Assembly (NCBI GenBank): GCA_963513935.1
Contig: OY740772.1
Location: forward strand, 9,690,607 to 9,754,606
Length of the DNA stretch: 64,000 nt
Source of the DNA: Aphrophora alni
Lineage: Eukaryota; Arthropoda; Insecta; Hemiptera; Aphrophoridae
Direction of reading: 5' to 3'
Part shown: positions 1 through 10,956 of the stretch, in pieces
Layout of the letters: the number at the start of each line of letters is the position of its first letter
Numbering within the stretch: the stretch's first letter is position 1
The notes under the pieces: model-generated
What the model was told of the DNA's origin: nothing
Databases searched by the model: none
Seen by the model: the letters and a program-made list of their open reading frames with translations, nothing else
Position numbers and translations under genes: made by a program

Positions 1-1138
1 GGATCAGAGTCACTCGAGAAAGCCAGAGAAGGAAGTTAAAAAGTGCATCGATCAGTGTGGTGAATTAATAGAGCAGAGTCTGTAATAGTGTTGTGTAGTG
101 TACTGTGAAAATAGACCAATTGATCGGAGCGACTTCTTGATAAGTACAAAGTTGTTATCTATTCTTTAATTAATCATAATTTAATTTCACTTTAATTGAG
201 CCTTAAGAGATCCCGACCCGAGTTAAGAGTTAATGCTAAATAGAATGATCAAACTGAGCAAACCGTGGCAATTCAATAAATGTTAGAGTACAATTAAATT
301 GTAAGTAGTATAAACTTCAAAGGGAGTCATTATTAGCAAAAGAAATTCAGTAAATGTTAAAGTAAAGTTTTCCATATTGTAATTTGTAGAAAAGTTATAG
401 GAGTTTCATTAGACCAATAGATTTAAGATTGATATAAAATTATTGTGTGTAAATATTCAAGGAAAGGATATAAACAAGGCCTTGAATATTGTCTAAAAAA
501 AAAAAAAAAAAAAAAAACCATTGTAAAAGAACAAATTAAGTTAAGGAATGACTGAAGAATGAATGGAAATAGTTAAGAACCAATGGAATAAAATTATGTA
601 AATGTTCTTTTGATATAGATTTATTTTGCAATAAATTGGAATAATTGAAAAGGTAAAAATTGTTTGCGTTATTAATTTAAAAAATCACAAATTTTGGGGC
701 TAGTAAGTCTAACTGTCTAATTGGATTATGTTATATTTGATGCCCAACAGTTAAGGGTTAATAATAAGTACAAATAAAAGGAAAAGATTGTAGGTTATAA
801 TATACAATAGTGTTGTTTATTCAGACTTAACTGTCATCCATTTTGTAGCAAACCTTGTTGATTTTGGCCTCTATTACAGTAAATTATACATTGTTTGATC
901 TCATTTTTACTTGTAATGATGCGTAGAATAAAAATATATTACAGATTTTATTTTAAAATATCAAATTAAATAAATGAAAGTTTGATCAAGTGAAGCACAG
1001 TAGATAACTCATGGGGGTGGGGTGGCCCACGGCACCTAATACTCTGCGCGCTTGTGTGTGTGGCGCGTGCGTTAGAGTGAAACGACCCTTCGTTCTGCCG
1101 GATTCCCAGTTTGATAATAGTATAATTTTGCGTTAGAT
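1..1138. other. AT-rich segment, no gene recognised
   Basis: No open frame or RNA gene can be supported. There is a loose direct repeat around 268-310 and 344-395 sharing a TTCARTAAATGTTARAGTA-like core. A run of 23 A lies at 495-517 and could be an old retroposon tail. A short GC-richer block (about 1010-1105) with a TGTGTGTGTGGCGCG stretch precedes the minisatellite. The first 250 bases could be part of an LTR or untranslated exon, but nothing proves either. Confidence 0.5.
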
Positions 1139-1334
1139 CTCTCTCTTTATATTTCCAATCTCTCTCTTTATATTTCCAATCTCTCTCTTTCATATTTCCA
1201 ATCTTTCTCTTTCATATTTCCAATCTTTCTCTTTCATATTTCCAATTTTTCTCTTTCATATTTGCAATCTTTCTCTTTCATATTTCCAATTTTTCTCTTT
1301 CATATTTGCAATCTTTCTCTTTCATATTTCCAAT
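1139..1334. repeat. Minisatellite, nine 21/22-bp units
   Basis: Nine head-to-tail units of the type CTTTCTCTTTCATATTTCC plus AAT are seen. The first two units are 21 bp and lack one C; the remaining seven are 22 bp. The last four units alternate between a TTTTCTC...TTTGCAAT variant and a CTTTCTC...TTTCCAAT variant, so a 44-bp higher-order unit was duplicated most recently. The minus strand is open across part of the array only because the repeat lacks stops; I do not regard it as coding. Confidence 0.93.
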
Positions 1335-3070
1335 CAGCTCTTTCTTGAGCTGACGTTAATTAGAGTATTATGGGTCTCGTTTCCTATAGCATGCCCGGAA
1401 TCACCTTTAACTGACACCCGCAATAAAACGCCTGGCAACCAGTACTGCTGCGTTGCCAGAATGAACGCACAAGGAATGCAGATGATTAGCAAATATTTTA
1501 GTTGATACAGATAATCTCATTACTACTCTAATTAATAACATTGACTTAATGGTTTGACACAAGAAATACTCCGATTTTTTGTCCATCTGAAACCCATTTC
1601 CTTCAAAACTTTACGAAGACTGTCCCGCTTCCAAGGAAAATAATTAATAACTATCTAAATATTTCCAGAAAAGACAAAAATACATAAATCATTACATTTT
1701 TTATAATAACCTAAAAAATTATAATTCATTAATATTTCATTTATGATTAATCTTATGGTTGCAACCTAATTCAAAATAAAATCATTCATATTTCAAAATG
1801 CAATATTTTTATATTACAAAATCTCTTTTACTAAATACTTTTTTTTTTAAACATCTAATCTAATAAATCAACTCATGAATGTTTTTTATTATTAAAGTTT
1901 ATGATCATTATTTTCAATAAAAATAAATAAAAATTCTCTTTTTAGAAGCCACGTGATATCTCTGCAATATATCCTATCCAAATTTTGTTAAAATAGATTA
2001 TAAGTTCCAATTATTTTTTAAGGTTAAGTTTTTATTAAAAACATAATTAGAGCATGTTATACCAAGCATGCTAAGATACACTGAAGCTAAATTCTGTATC
2101 ATACTTAAAACTTTCATTTTAATTCAAACTATTTCCTTGTTCAAACCGCATGTCTCGTATTTCGAACTCACATCCCTTCTCCCTAAAAAAGTAACTCATT
2201 CAGTTTTCGTATCACTTCCCAGATAATCACTATTGTTTGCTTTCTCCTTCATTCAAAACTAACTTATTAAGTCACATAATATTTCTTTAAACGCAAAGTC
2301 TTGTATTTTTTTTAAAAACATTTTCTTCCTTCCACGGTTCGGCTTAGCCTCTCCGAAAATATCTATGTCATTCATACGTCTTGCCTCTTAGAAAAGAACT
2401 TATTCACTGAACTGCACGTCTTGCTCAACTATTATTATATACGTTTTTATTATTAACATACTTTTAACAAATTGCTCTGACCATTTCGTACTGATTACCT
2501 TCTTTATTTATTTCATTATATAACAGAATACACTGCCTTGAGTCAAACTTCTTTTCTAGTCAGATCAAGATTACAAAACCGAAAATGTACACTATTACAA
2601 TACTAAAACTACAAAATGTTACGTTTCAAAAATGATATATTTTTTTTACCGATTTCTACTCACAAATAAATTCTAAATATTTGTATATCTTGAAAAAAAA
2701 TTAGGTTAGCCTATGTAGTTGTCATGGGCACTTTCTTGGATTTTTCACTTTTTCCACTTCACATTTTTTGATCTTGACATACTAACTCCAAACTGTTATT
2801 TATATGACTTTTTTTCATTTCATAAAAAAATTCTATGAACCATTCTAAAACAAATGATATAACAAGTTGGTTTTGTATAATATTAACTAATGTTTGTGAT
2901 TTTTTAAAAAAAATATTGAAAAATAAGCAAAAATCAAATGTAGTTATCACTGCCAGATGTAAGGAAACCATATATCCTCCTATTCAGAAATATCAATAGG
3001 TCATGAATGTAAAATTTCTACATGGTTTGGATGTTTCTGAACAAATATCTCCTATTACAGCATTTTATCT
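1335..3070. other. AT-rich intergenic DNA, nothing recognised
   Basis: Strongly AT-rich on both strands. A small block at 1385-1480 is GC-richer and contains a TGGCAAC / GTTGCCA inverted pair. Short open frames are of the length expected by chance and show no family motif. Confidence 0.5.
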
Positions 3071-3074
3071 TTAG

Positions 3075-3184
3075 ATTTCAACAAGAAATCGAACGGCAGT
3101 GTGGGGCAGTTGCAGCGCACCCTGTACAAGGTCAAGTGCGTGCAACTTTCCGTAACATTTATTTCAAGCAGAACGGGTTATTAA
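3075..3184 (+). other. Possible orphan exon or exon fossil
   Basis: A TTTATCTTTAG acceptor-like stretch is followed by a roughly 70-bp island much richer in G and C than its surroundings. One frame from 3083 reads KKSNGSVGQLQRTLYKVKC with mostly G/C third positions and ends at a stop near 3182. Another frame is also open. No family is recognised, and the donor side (GTCAAG or GTAACA) is only weakly defined. It could be a lone exon of an upstream gene, a TE fragment or chance. Confidence 0.2.
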
Positions 3185-3219
3185 AGGCGATGTTATGTAT
3201 AGGAATATTTAATCTTTAA

Positions 3220-4683
3220 CTTTAGAAAGGTCTATTATATCCTCTCGCTCAGTAGGTATGTTTATTAAACTTTGTAAGAGAGGACGGATATCGTCTGTTC
3301 TGTTGGAGCAACTGCTGATAAGGAGAAATGAGAGACGAAAATTGGTGGGAATGCTTCGCGTTTCACAACTTCTATAGTTTTTACTGTGGAAGATGGGATT
3401 TGAAATTAAAATAGAAATAACGTATTAATCAATTTGAAATTTTTAGTCGTTAAAAAAAACTTTACACATGTAAGTGTTTTGACTTAAATAAGTACAGTAG
3501 TATAAAGTGATGAGTGAAAAAAATTTTACGTTAAGAAATATTCATTTTGAGAAAACTTGGATAAAAACCTTTCGATAAAAACTTGAGATTAAAAAAGTGG
3601 TATTTGAATGTCCGTCTCTGTACTGTGCTTTTCAGCCCAAAAACGTGGACAGATTTTAATCAATTTTGGCATGTGGTGATATTTTTGGCTCACTAACGGA
3701 ACTTTAACATCACTATTTATTTTTTTTAATCGAATCGCTTTCATTTATCATAAATGAAAATTTGACTGTCTGAATTGAAAATTAGTCAGACAAATGAATA
3801 TTATAACAAAAAACTAAAGAAATGAGTGTTGCTGATTCCATAGTTTACAAGACATTAGACGCTTGTACTGTGTTTAATTTGAATAGAATGGATATAGTTT
3901 AAGGAAGTAAACAAAATACCTACAAAGTTGTTAAGACATTGGTTATGCACGATTTTCTAAGTTATAGCACTTTCTATGCATATTGACTTACCTCATCGCT
4001 TATCCGCGGGTAGTTATACTTCATTTATTATTGCTTCGGACTTGACCTTCTTTCCGGGGTAGCAGGACATCAGGGGCTCGCCCGCTCTCCGACCAATTAG
4101 AGGGTGGAGGGCGAGTTTACAATCCTGCCATGTTGTCACGTTTCCCAGACAGGGAGAAAGTTTCCAGTCTCGCCAAAACACTTGTCCTATAAAATTGACA
4201 ACAGTGTGCTAACGGCTCCCCTCCCCCAACGCGAGTCCCACGTCCGTTATACAGATTGTCCCGGAACTCTGTAGAACCGCTTTGTAGAATTGTTCCTTAG
4301 GTAAAAATAAGATAAAAGTTCCAATGAACATAGGTCCGGAAACGTTTCGCTTCCCATTTGTCCGCCATTCTTTAGAAGTAGATAAGAGTACAAATTTGAT
4401 ATACAAATTTGTTTATGTGACCAGGGTACAAAAAACTGGAACGTTCTCTTGTATATTTTCAAAATGGCCACCGTTTAAAATTTTTAACGTAAAATATCTG
4501 AAAACTGTTAACTTTACCAAAAAAAAAAAAGTATACACGTTGCCCATACCAAATTTAAACACAATCTTACTAATTTCAAAAGTTACCAATATATTTTTGA
4601 AACACAAAATGGTCGACAGACAGAAAACAAAGCATTTCAGGACAGTAAAGGGAGAAGATAGTCCTGGCTCAGGTGGATCCATG
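3220..4683. other. No gene; GC-rich block at about 4000-4260
   Basis: 3220-4000 is AT-rich and carries one stretch (about 3600-3700) resembling the dispersed CAATTTTGGCATG type repeat also seen near 53.6 kb. At 4000-4260 base composition changes sharply: CpG-containing, with a CTCGCCC / GGGCGAG inverted pair around a CCAAT (4078-4116). This could be a promoter-like island or a TE end. No coding exon is identified beside it. Confidence 0.4.
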
Positions 4684-4847
4684 CACCCACCCTCCCCCAA
4701 AGTTTAAACCCTTTTCCCCACCCATTTTGATTTTTTACCCCCTCATCCCTGCCCCAAAAATTCTCCCTCAACCCCACCCCAACCCTACCACCCCTCCCCC
4801 CCAAAAATCCCTCCCTCCAACTCCCCATTCCCCTACCACCCACAGCA
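4684..4847. repeat. C-rich low-complexity tract
   Basis: About 160 bases on the + strand are almost free of G and full of CCC and CCCC runs. The minus strand therefore carries many closely spaced G-runs that fit the G3+N1-7 quadruplex pattern. The + strand frame reads as a Pro-rich peptide, which is a composition artefact rather than a gene. Confidence 0.85.
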
Positions 4848-5100
4848 GTAAGGAGGTCATAGTACTTATCCAACCCTCTGGCTCCAGGTGGATCCAAAAT
4901 GAAACCCAAGTACTTACTCAAAAAAAGTGTACATCGAGCTATACTATCTTGAGATTACCTATGTATCTCTGGATTGCTGTAAGGAAGTCAAAGTACTTGC
5001 AAACCCACTGACTCAGGGTGGAACCCAAGTACTAGTACTTATCCAAAAAAGGTACATCCAGCTACGCCATCTCGGGATTGCCTATGTATCTCGGGATTCT
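4848..5100. repeat. Two-unit tandem duplication (about 131 bp)
   Basis: Unit 1 (4848-4978) and unit 2 (4979-5100) start with GTAAGGARGTCAWAGTACTT and run through a recognisable GATTRCCTATGTATCTC block near the end of each. The end of unit 2 (about 5048-5080) resembles 51640-51672, where the same CATCCAGCTA...CTCGGGATTG layout lies at the end of a dispersed repeat. This array probably derives from the same family. Confidence 0.75.
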
Positions 5101-5730
5101 AGATGTGTGACCTTACTATGGTTCACAACACTCATAATATATTACTGTCACATTTCGCTACTGGGAAACGTCCTGCAGAGGAAGTTGTGAAAATCTTCAA
5201 TATAAGCATAGATGGAGTAGTTCCTCAATTTAAAGGTCTTTGTTAGTACAACACATTGCCACAAACCCGACTTCAAAAGGACAATTCAATCAGAAATGGC
5301 ACTCCCCAAAGTTTGTTTTTCTGAGCGAAATTATTGTAGTGCTGATACACTAGAAATGCCCAATACTCTTATGATTACTTTACTTTACTTTACCATAGCA
5401 CTTTCCATATACAACATTACAAAAAAGAGTTTCGTACCAAAGTATCTAGCTTATCATTTTATAGGACTTAAGCGAGAAGAAGAATTTGTAAATATAACTA
5501 GTTTTATATCATCTATTTTGAATGTAAATAATGAGATGATTATTTAATTGCTTCATATGTTTCTCCTTTAGGCATTTTCAAGCAACTAAATTGAAAACAA
5601 AACAAGTCTAAACTAAAAATGTGAGACAAAAGGAAAGGATAGAAGAGTAAAGGAGGGTTGAGAAATGACAAAAGAAAGGTCAATGATCTAAACTGTGGGA
5701 TGGAAGTGGGGGTGTTTTGGAAAATAAAGG
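5101..5730. other. No supported gene; probable 3' flank of the Penelope element
   Basis: An 83-codon open frame at 5296-5547 has no recognisable motif and AT-driven composition, so I do not call it. The segment 5560-5730 is purine-rich on the + strand (pyrimidine-rich on the element strand) and may be the 3' untranslated part of the minus-strand Penelope-like element that follows. Confidence 0.35.
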
Positions 5731-6309
5731 TTACATAATAGGTCTCAATAGTGGTGATGAGTTAAGATGTATTTGTTCATTTAAGTTGGAAGTATGGTTT
5801 TTTAAAATTGATCTATTGATTTCTAAACATTCCAGGTTATTGAGTTTCCTACTTTTTTGTTCAATATGCAGAAGTTTAACGTTTAACTTAGGATCAAAAT
5901 TATGTCCTGTGTCTAATAAATGATTTGCAAAATTTGAATTAGATTTGTCATACTTCCAACTGTGTAGGCCTACATGTTCTTTAACTCTATTCTTAACTGA
6001 CCTTCCAGATTGACCTATGTATTCACAATTGCAATCATTACAAGAAATTTTATACACACCACTATTTTCTAAACTATCTCTCTTATCCTTATTGTTAATA
6101 ATTAATTTTCCTATATTTCTAGTGCAATAAAACGCAGGTTTATAATGATATCTATTAGATATTAAATTTCCAACTTTATAAGTAGTGTTTCCAATGAAAT
6201 TAATCTTACAATATTTACAATATTTGATGTTTTCTTTTTCATTGTACTTAGAATTATATAGAGAATCACATATTTTACGTTTTAATTTTTTATTTAAAAT
6301 ATTAATCAA
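5731..6309 (-). pseudogene. GIY-YIG endonuclease domain of Penelope-like element
   Basis: An uninterrupted 192-codon frame. A C-x2-C pair (residues 31 and 34) precedes the core. The core is GVYKI (84-88), then C90, C93 and C95, then EYIGQSGR (96-103), a conserved Arg/His helix (R108, H112), FANHLLDTGH (127-136) and the expected catalytic Glu in LNNLECLEI (E160). GIY-YIG is the nicking nuclease these elements use to open the target. All the motif residues I would look for are present, so this domain is better preserved than the RT, from which it is separated by a frame change at 6302-6309. The first Met shown is internal to the original polyprotein. Confidence 0.85.
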
Positions 6310-6912
6310 CTAATTTGGTACTGTACATGTTATTGACTGCAATTTGTTTGATAGTATTCAATTCATTCTGGAAATCTGTAGGAGATAAGGGAATGCTTAT
6401 AAGTCTATGAATCATGCTATGGAAGGAGGCATGCTTATGGTTAATGGGGTGGTTAGAATATGCTGGAATAACAGCATCTGAATATGTAGGTTTTCTAAAA
6501 ATATTGAAAGAATGAACATTATTTTCTATGTTGATATTTAGATCAAGAAAATTGATGTTATTTCCTTCCCCAATTTTCATAGTGAATTGAATACGTTTAT
6601 GAACAGAATTAATGAATTTAAAGAAATTTTTTTCACTGTCTCGTAGTACCGTTAAAAAGACATAGGACATCATCTACGTAGCGATACCAGTATACGATTT
6701 TGTTTAAGAAGGGATTATTAGACAAATAATTTTTCTTCAAATTTAGCCATGAAAATTTCGGCAAGGAGGGGTGACAAAGGAGAACCCATTGCCAATCCCA
6801 CTGCTTGTTTATAAAATTGATTGTTAAATTTGAAATAATTATGATCCATGCAAGTGTATATGGAACATTTTAATTGATCAATAAAATCTTTCTCATTGGT
6901 GTTTTGAAGCAT
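6302..6912 (-). pseudogene. Penelope-type reverse transcriptase, broken
   Basis: The segment 6718-6912 carries the block FYKQAVGLAMGSPLSPLLAE, the GxPxGxxxSPL-type motif B of Penelope RTs. A stop follows, and a different frame gives YWYRYVDDVL (complement of 6663-6692), the catalytic YxDD motif with both aspartates. The segment 6302-6673 continues in a third register with IQFTMKIGEGNNINFLDL and IFRKPTYSD, the thumb-side blocks typical of this family. So three registers are needed within about 250 bp. The family role is target-primed synthesis of a DNA copy of the element. This copy cannot do that because of the frame breaks and the missing N-terminal part. Confidence 0.88.
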
Positions 6913-6960
6913 TTCATGAATGATGTCCTTACATTCTCCAATAGGTAAATTTTAAAAAAA

Positions 6961-7195
6961 AAATCTATTTTGAAGACAATTTTGGTTCAAATTTTCCAGA
7001 TTAAATTTTGGTGGATATCCCAAGATTAAATTTTGGTTCAAAAATGTAGGCCAAATGTAGTGTGGTGCCTGTAATAAAAGTATTAGGCTAACAAATCAAA
7101 TTGGGCTAGACATATAAAAACAAAAACACATGTACGCTTAACTAATTTAGGTATTTCTAACGTTATTGATATGAGTAGCCTATAGGTAATGCTAA
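6961..7195. other. Short spacer, nothing recognised
   Basis: AT-rich, with a near-duplicated phrase (AGATTAAATTTTGG at about 7000 and 7022). No gene signal. Confidence 0.4.
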
Positions 7196-7579
7196 GGTGA
7201 AGCAAGTTCATCAAAACAACCTTCCAAAATAGTATATTGTGATGGATGTCATAGGGATATTACCAAGTCATATTGGTCGAGACATGTGAAATCAGAAATT
7301 CATATAGGCCTAGGCCTAAATTTAGATACCTTTAGGCATATAGCAAACATAGGTAGTTTAGATGTACTGTACTTCTAATATCTAGACGTAGATGCCTATA
7401 TAGATAAGTTCATCGCAGATATAGGTAGTTTAGATACTTCTAATATAGAAAACTTAAGTAGTTTAGATGACTATATCTCAGGTAAAACTAATTTTAATAC
7501 TTTTGGCGCTAATGATACTAGTATAGATAATTCTAATGTAGACGTAACTAACACAGTTAAAGCTAGTAATATAAGTTAA
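7196..7579 (+). pseudogene. C2H2 zinc-finger-type protein fossil with one in-frame stop
   Basis: A single frame runs from just after a stop at 7193 to a stop at 7577-7579, interrupted only by TAA at 7376-7378, giving about 127 codons in one register. Near its start is YCDGCHRDITKSYWSRH followed by VKSEIH: C-x2-C-x11-H-x5-H with an aromatic in the finger, a good C2H2 zinc-finger pattern. After the internal stop the frame encodes a Ser/Asn/Asp/Thr-rich tail with repeated SLD and DTS/NTS elements. No Met is in place upstream, so the start is lost or on another exon. A finger of this kind at the N-terminus of a low-complexity protein occurs in mobile-element and large-virus ORFs, but that link is inference. 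It could alternatively be an exon of a dead host gene. Confidence 0.45.
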
Positions 7580-9236
7580 TTTTTTTATTTTACAAATATT
7601 TTTGTTTTCTCTTAAAAATTGTTTAGGAAAATTGTAGATAGAAGGTACTGCTGTGCGGGTTGTGTTCCCAATTAATACTCAACCGCGAAAGGGAAGTGAG
7701 GTCAAGGGAGATTCTAAATCAAGTTTGGAAAATACATAAACTGTACAAAATCCGTCAAGGACTGAAGCCAGGTTCGGTGTGCCAGAATATCGCCATGTTC
7801 GATAATATGTTATACTACTATTATTTAATAGACTATAGGCTAGGCCTACATAAGTATAAATTTTTTAAAAAAACAACATATATTTATTTCAACAGGTTAT
7901 AGGTGCAAATTCTTTTTGGCGTACAAAAGTAAAAGTAAAATAGATCATCTAGGCCTAATTAATTATATTCTAATGGTAGCCTACAATAACAATTGTTAAA
8001 GGAAGTGTTGGTAAAATAAAACGACAATGGCAAAAAATTATGATGAATTGAATTTTAATTTGATAAATGAATATTGATAAACTTAGGCCTATAATTAAAA
8101 TGATTTCCAGGTTTGGAAATTTCAAATAAATATTTTATTAAAAGCACATGGTCTATTATACAAAATTATAAGCAGAAATGTAAAATATGAAAGCAACAAA
8201 GCATAGAAAGAGACCGACAAGTAATGTAATTACAAGCCATTGCTTATAAGGTTATAATTATTGTTGATAAAAGGTTTTAGTACGTAGACATCATTAATTG
8301 TAAAAAACATTGAACGAAATATAAATTGTGTGAAATAAATGAGAGAGTATTAGAACATGGAAAATCTAATATTTTGTAGAAGTTTTACAATTTTACATTT
8401 TATAACAATAGGTAGGCCTACTGATGTCAGCTCATATTAGTAAAGTTCAAAATTTAATGTTTCAGTTAAAATCAGTAGGCTAAAACAGGATATGGGCCTA
8501 GATAACAAAATGTTTATTTACCTAAGATTTTAACAACTTTGCTTATGATTATAAATATTTTATTATCGGGAATCAACAGCTAAATTACAGAAAAAACATT
8601 ATTGAATCTTATTGCAAAGATTGTTGGCTAAGGAAATGAGAAATAGAAACAAGTAGGCATAGTAATATTTAGGAAATGAAAATACTAGTCATATTCAAAA
8701 CCACGGAAAAGAAGTGTTTTGTTCATAAATTAAGGAAATTCAGCTGATAGCCTAAATATTTTACCCATAATAAAAATAATTTTGTTTATTTTTCTCTCAA
8801 AAGGCCATCAGAATGTCTTAATATAGGCTACAGAAACAATAAAGAAAAAATATAACAAAATAAGGCTAAAATAGGCTATTTTTTCAATATTGGATATTAT
8901 AAATACAATGTAGTTGCTGGTATCGACAGATCCACAGTTTTTTTAATTGTTGATGAATTTTGTGTTGTAGCCTACCATACTGATCTCTGTCATCAACCTA
9001 TGACTTCAATTGTGTAGGCCTATATATATTACATCGAATTTAATTATTACATTTGTTTAAGTGGAATAATATTAAAAATTGTTTTGCGTTTATTTTTACT
9101 TACACATTTATTTTATTCATTTACAAGATAATTAGGCTATACAGATTAGGAGTTACAGTTAATTTTCATTATTATTTTTGTTGTTGTTAATCCTTTACTA
9201 AATATCTTTATTTTTAAGAATTATTTATTCAATGCG
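7580..9236. other. AT-rich DNA with clustered TAGGCCTA palindromes
   Basis: No gene is supported. An 80-codon open frame at 7660-7902 begins in a slightly GC-richer block but matches nothing I know. From about 7.3 to 10.3 kb the 8-bp palindrome TAGGCCTA or a one-base variant recurs about ten times (for example 7304, 7836, 7950, 8410, 9015, 10267), clearly more often than in most of the window. Confidence 0.5.
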
Positions 9237-9646
9237 GAATTCACTTTTTAACTGAAAAATCATCCAAAAACCATCAAACGAAATCCACCAATTTCATGGG
9301 TCACAATTTCTTCCTTGTGGCTGCAAAATTTTATCGCTCTAAATATGAAGGTAAGCACAATTATTGACCCCTAAACCTACGATAGGTTTTGCCAGTCTAT
9401 ATATATATATAGCCTATAAAGACACCTGGCCAAACCTGTTGTTATATATTATAGTTCCAGATGAAATCTGTTTGTAAAAGTATTTGTGATAGTAATGATG
9501 TAGTGTGCATGCGGCAAACCATATGTGGTTCGCATTTCACATTACCAGTCGCAAATGTGACAAACTGCCATTATAAATGTCTCTAACCTATAAATAGTAG
9601 GATTTTTTAGTTTTCGAATTGTGATTTTTCGGTTAAAAAGTGAATT
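9237..9646. mobile_element. Short element with 25-bp terminal inverted repeats
   Basis: Left end AATTCACTTTTTAACTGAAA continuing to AATCA (9238-9262) is the complement of the right end (9622-9646) with a single mismatch. The 410-bp interior has no coding capacity. Layout and size fit a MITE or a decayed DNA transposon. The target duplication is not obvious, so the class is unknown. Confidence 0.55.
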
Positions 9647-10282
9647 TTATAAGATAAGAAAAAAAGTTTTGTTTTTCTGTTTTATTTCACATAAAAGTTT
9701 CTTTTTTGACTTTGTCATTCTACATTTAAGAAACTTAATTTTGACACTAATGCCCTTTCCTTATTTGTCTTTTACATAAGCTTATATTGTATGTACGTGT
9801 TTAATGTTTATTGCCCAATTTTGTTATAGGCTATCATAACTTCAAACATCCACTACTCAAGACAAAGTCAACTGTTTGAAGTCGGATTTGTGGCATTTTA
9901 ATTCTTTTTAAATATACCTTTAATTTGATAGGAAACTCGACATATGCTTACATAAAGATTGTTGACCAACTCCTGGAAAGGATGTCACCGGAGTCACCGC
10001 AGTAGTTAAAATCCGTAAAAAAGGCATGAAACTCTTAGAACCACGTACTAAACGCAAGGTGGAAAGTTCTTTTAATCTAAGTTTCATAATTTAGCGGTTA
10101 TAAAAAGTTTCTATACTTTTTTCACACTCTATATTATATATTTATCTTCCCACACCTACTAAATATATTAATAGTTATTATGTTAATAAATATATGTTGT
10201 AATATTGAAAGAAACATACACTTATAATGCAGTCGCTAACTTGACTCACATAGTCATTACATAGTTTAGGCCTAATTAACAA
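9647..10282. other. AT-rich, no gene
   Basis: No gene signal. A 20-base phrase around 9876-9897 (GAAGTCGGATTTGTGGCA) recurs inverted near 5257-5278, so a dispersed repeat probably contributes. Confidence 0.4.
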
Positions 10283-10956
10283 TTGTACCTCGGACTCAGA
10301 TTTTTCTATAAAAAATTATGGCATCGTAAAGTAGGCCTTGTATTCAAATAATCAGATCATATTTTTTGTCGGAAGACACTTTCCAAGTCTCAAAAAATGC
10401 ATTTCTTCACTGTCAAATAACACAGGAAACTAGGGAATATAGCTGCTGTTAGGTTAAATCCAGGTCAGATAACGAAAGCAAAATCCTACGTTAATATTTG
10501 ACAACTTTAGTCAAGTTACTGAAAGTGTTATCACTACCTTATTTTCAAAAAATCAGATCATTTTTAATTTCGAAAGACACTTTAAAGTTAAAAAATGCAT
10601 TTGTTTAATAGAAAATAGGCAATACAAAAGTATGAAATCGACTTCACAGTGAGTTTCAAGAGTCTAAGTTGCGTAAATATATATAGTCACCAAGACAGAT
10701 CTAATAGGCTAATACTAGTGATTATACATCGTGATCTGACAAGTGACTTGACAAACGTAGTCATAAATATTAACATTGGCATTCATAACCTACATAGCTG
10801 GACTTTTATAAATCTTATTTTTATTAAACTAATGCATTTTGTGACTTGAAAAGTGTCTTCCGTTAAAAGATATGACCTTGTTGTTTCAATAAATTACAAG
10901 GTAAATACTTTACGATTTCATATTTTTTTATAGAAAAATCCAGGACCGAGGTACAA
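10283..10956. mobile_element. Foldback element, arms about 125 bp
   Basis: The left arm (10283 to about 10405) starts TTGTACCTCGG and includes TTTTTCTATAAAAAAT, ATCGTAAAGTA and GAAGACACTTTCCAAGT. The right arm (about 10826 to 10956) is its diverged complement ending CCGAGGTACAA. A third partial copy of the inner arm sequence lies in direct orientation at about 10545-10612. No coding capacity. The structure is that of a non-autonomous foldback or MITE that has rearranged internally. Confidence 0.75.

Larger units (their letters stand above)
5731..6960 (-). mobile_element. Decayed Penelope-like retroelement
   Basis: Read on the minus strand, RT core motifs are followed by a GIY-YIG endonuclease domain, the diagnostic order of endonuclease-bearing Penelope-like elements. 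The upstream part of the RT is missing, so the copy is 5'-truncated. Two frame changes sit around the YVDD catalytic motif (about 6663-6720), so no full polyprotein can be made. No flanking long terminal repeat was recognised. It lies alone in AT-rich DNA beside a zinc-finger pseudogene. Confidence 0.88.

Noticed and set aside
1..750. LTR with primer-binding site near 690-760
   Set aside because: A GGGGCTAG and a TGATGCCCAAC phrase are suggestive, but no LTR partner, borders or coding remnants support it.
966..1193. Minus-strand frame with repeated KERDWKY
   Set aside because: Product of the minisatellite periodicity, not a protein repeat gene.
4673..5011. Pro-rich 112-codon open frame as a gene
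   Set aside because: It is the direct translation of the C-rich tract followed by a tandem repeat; there is no start context or family.
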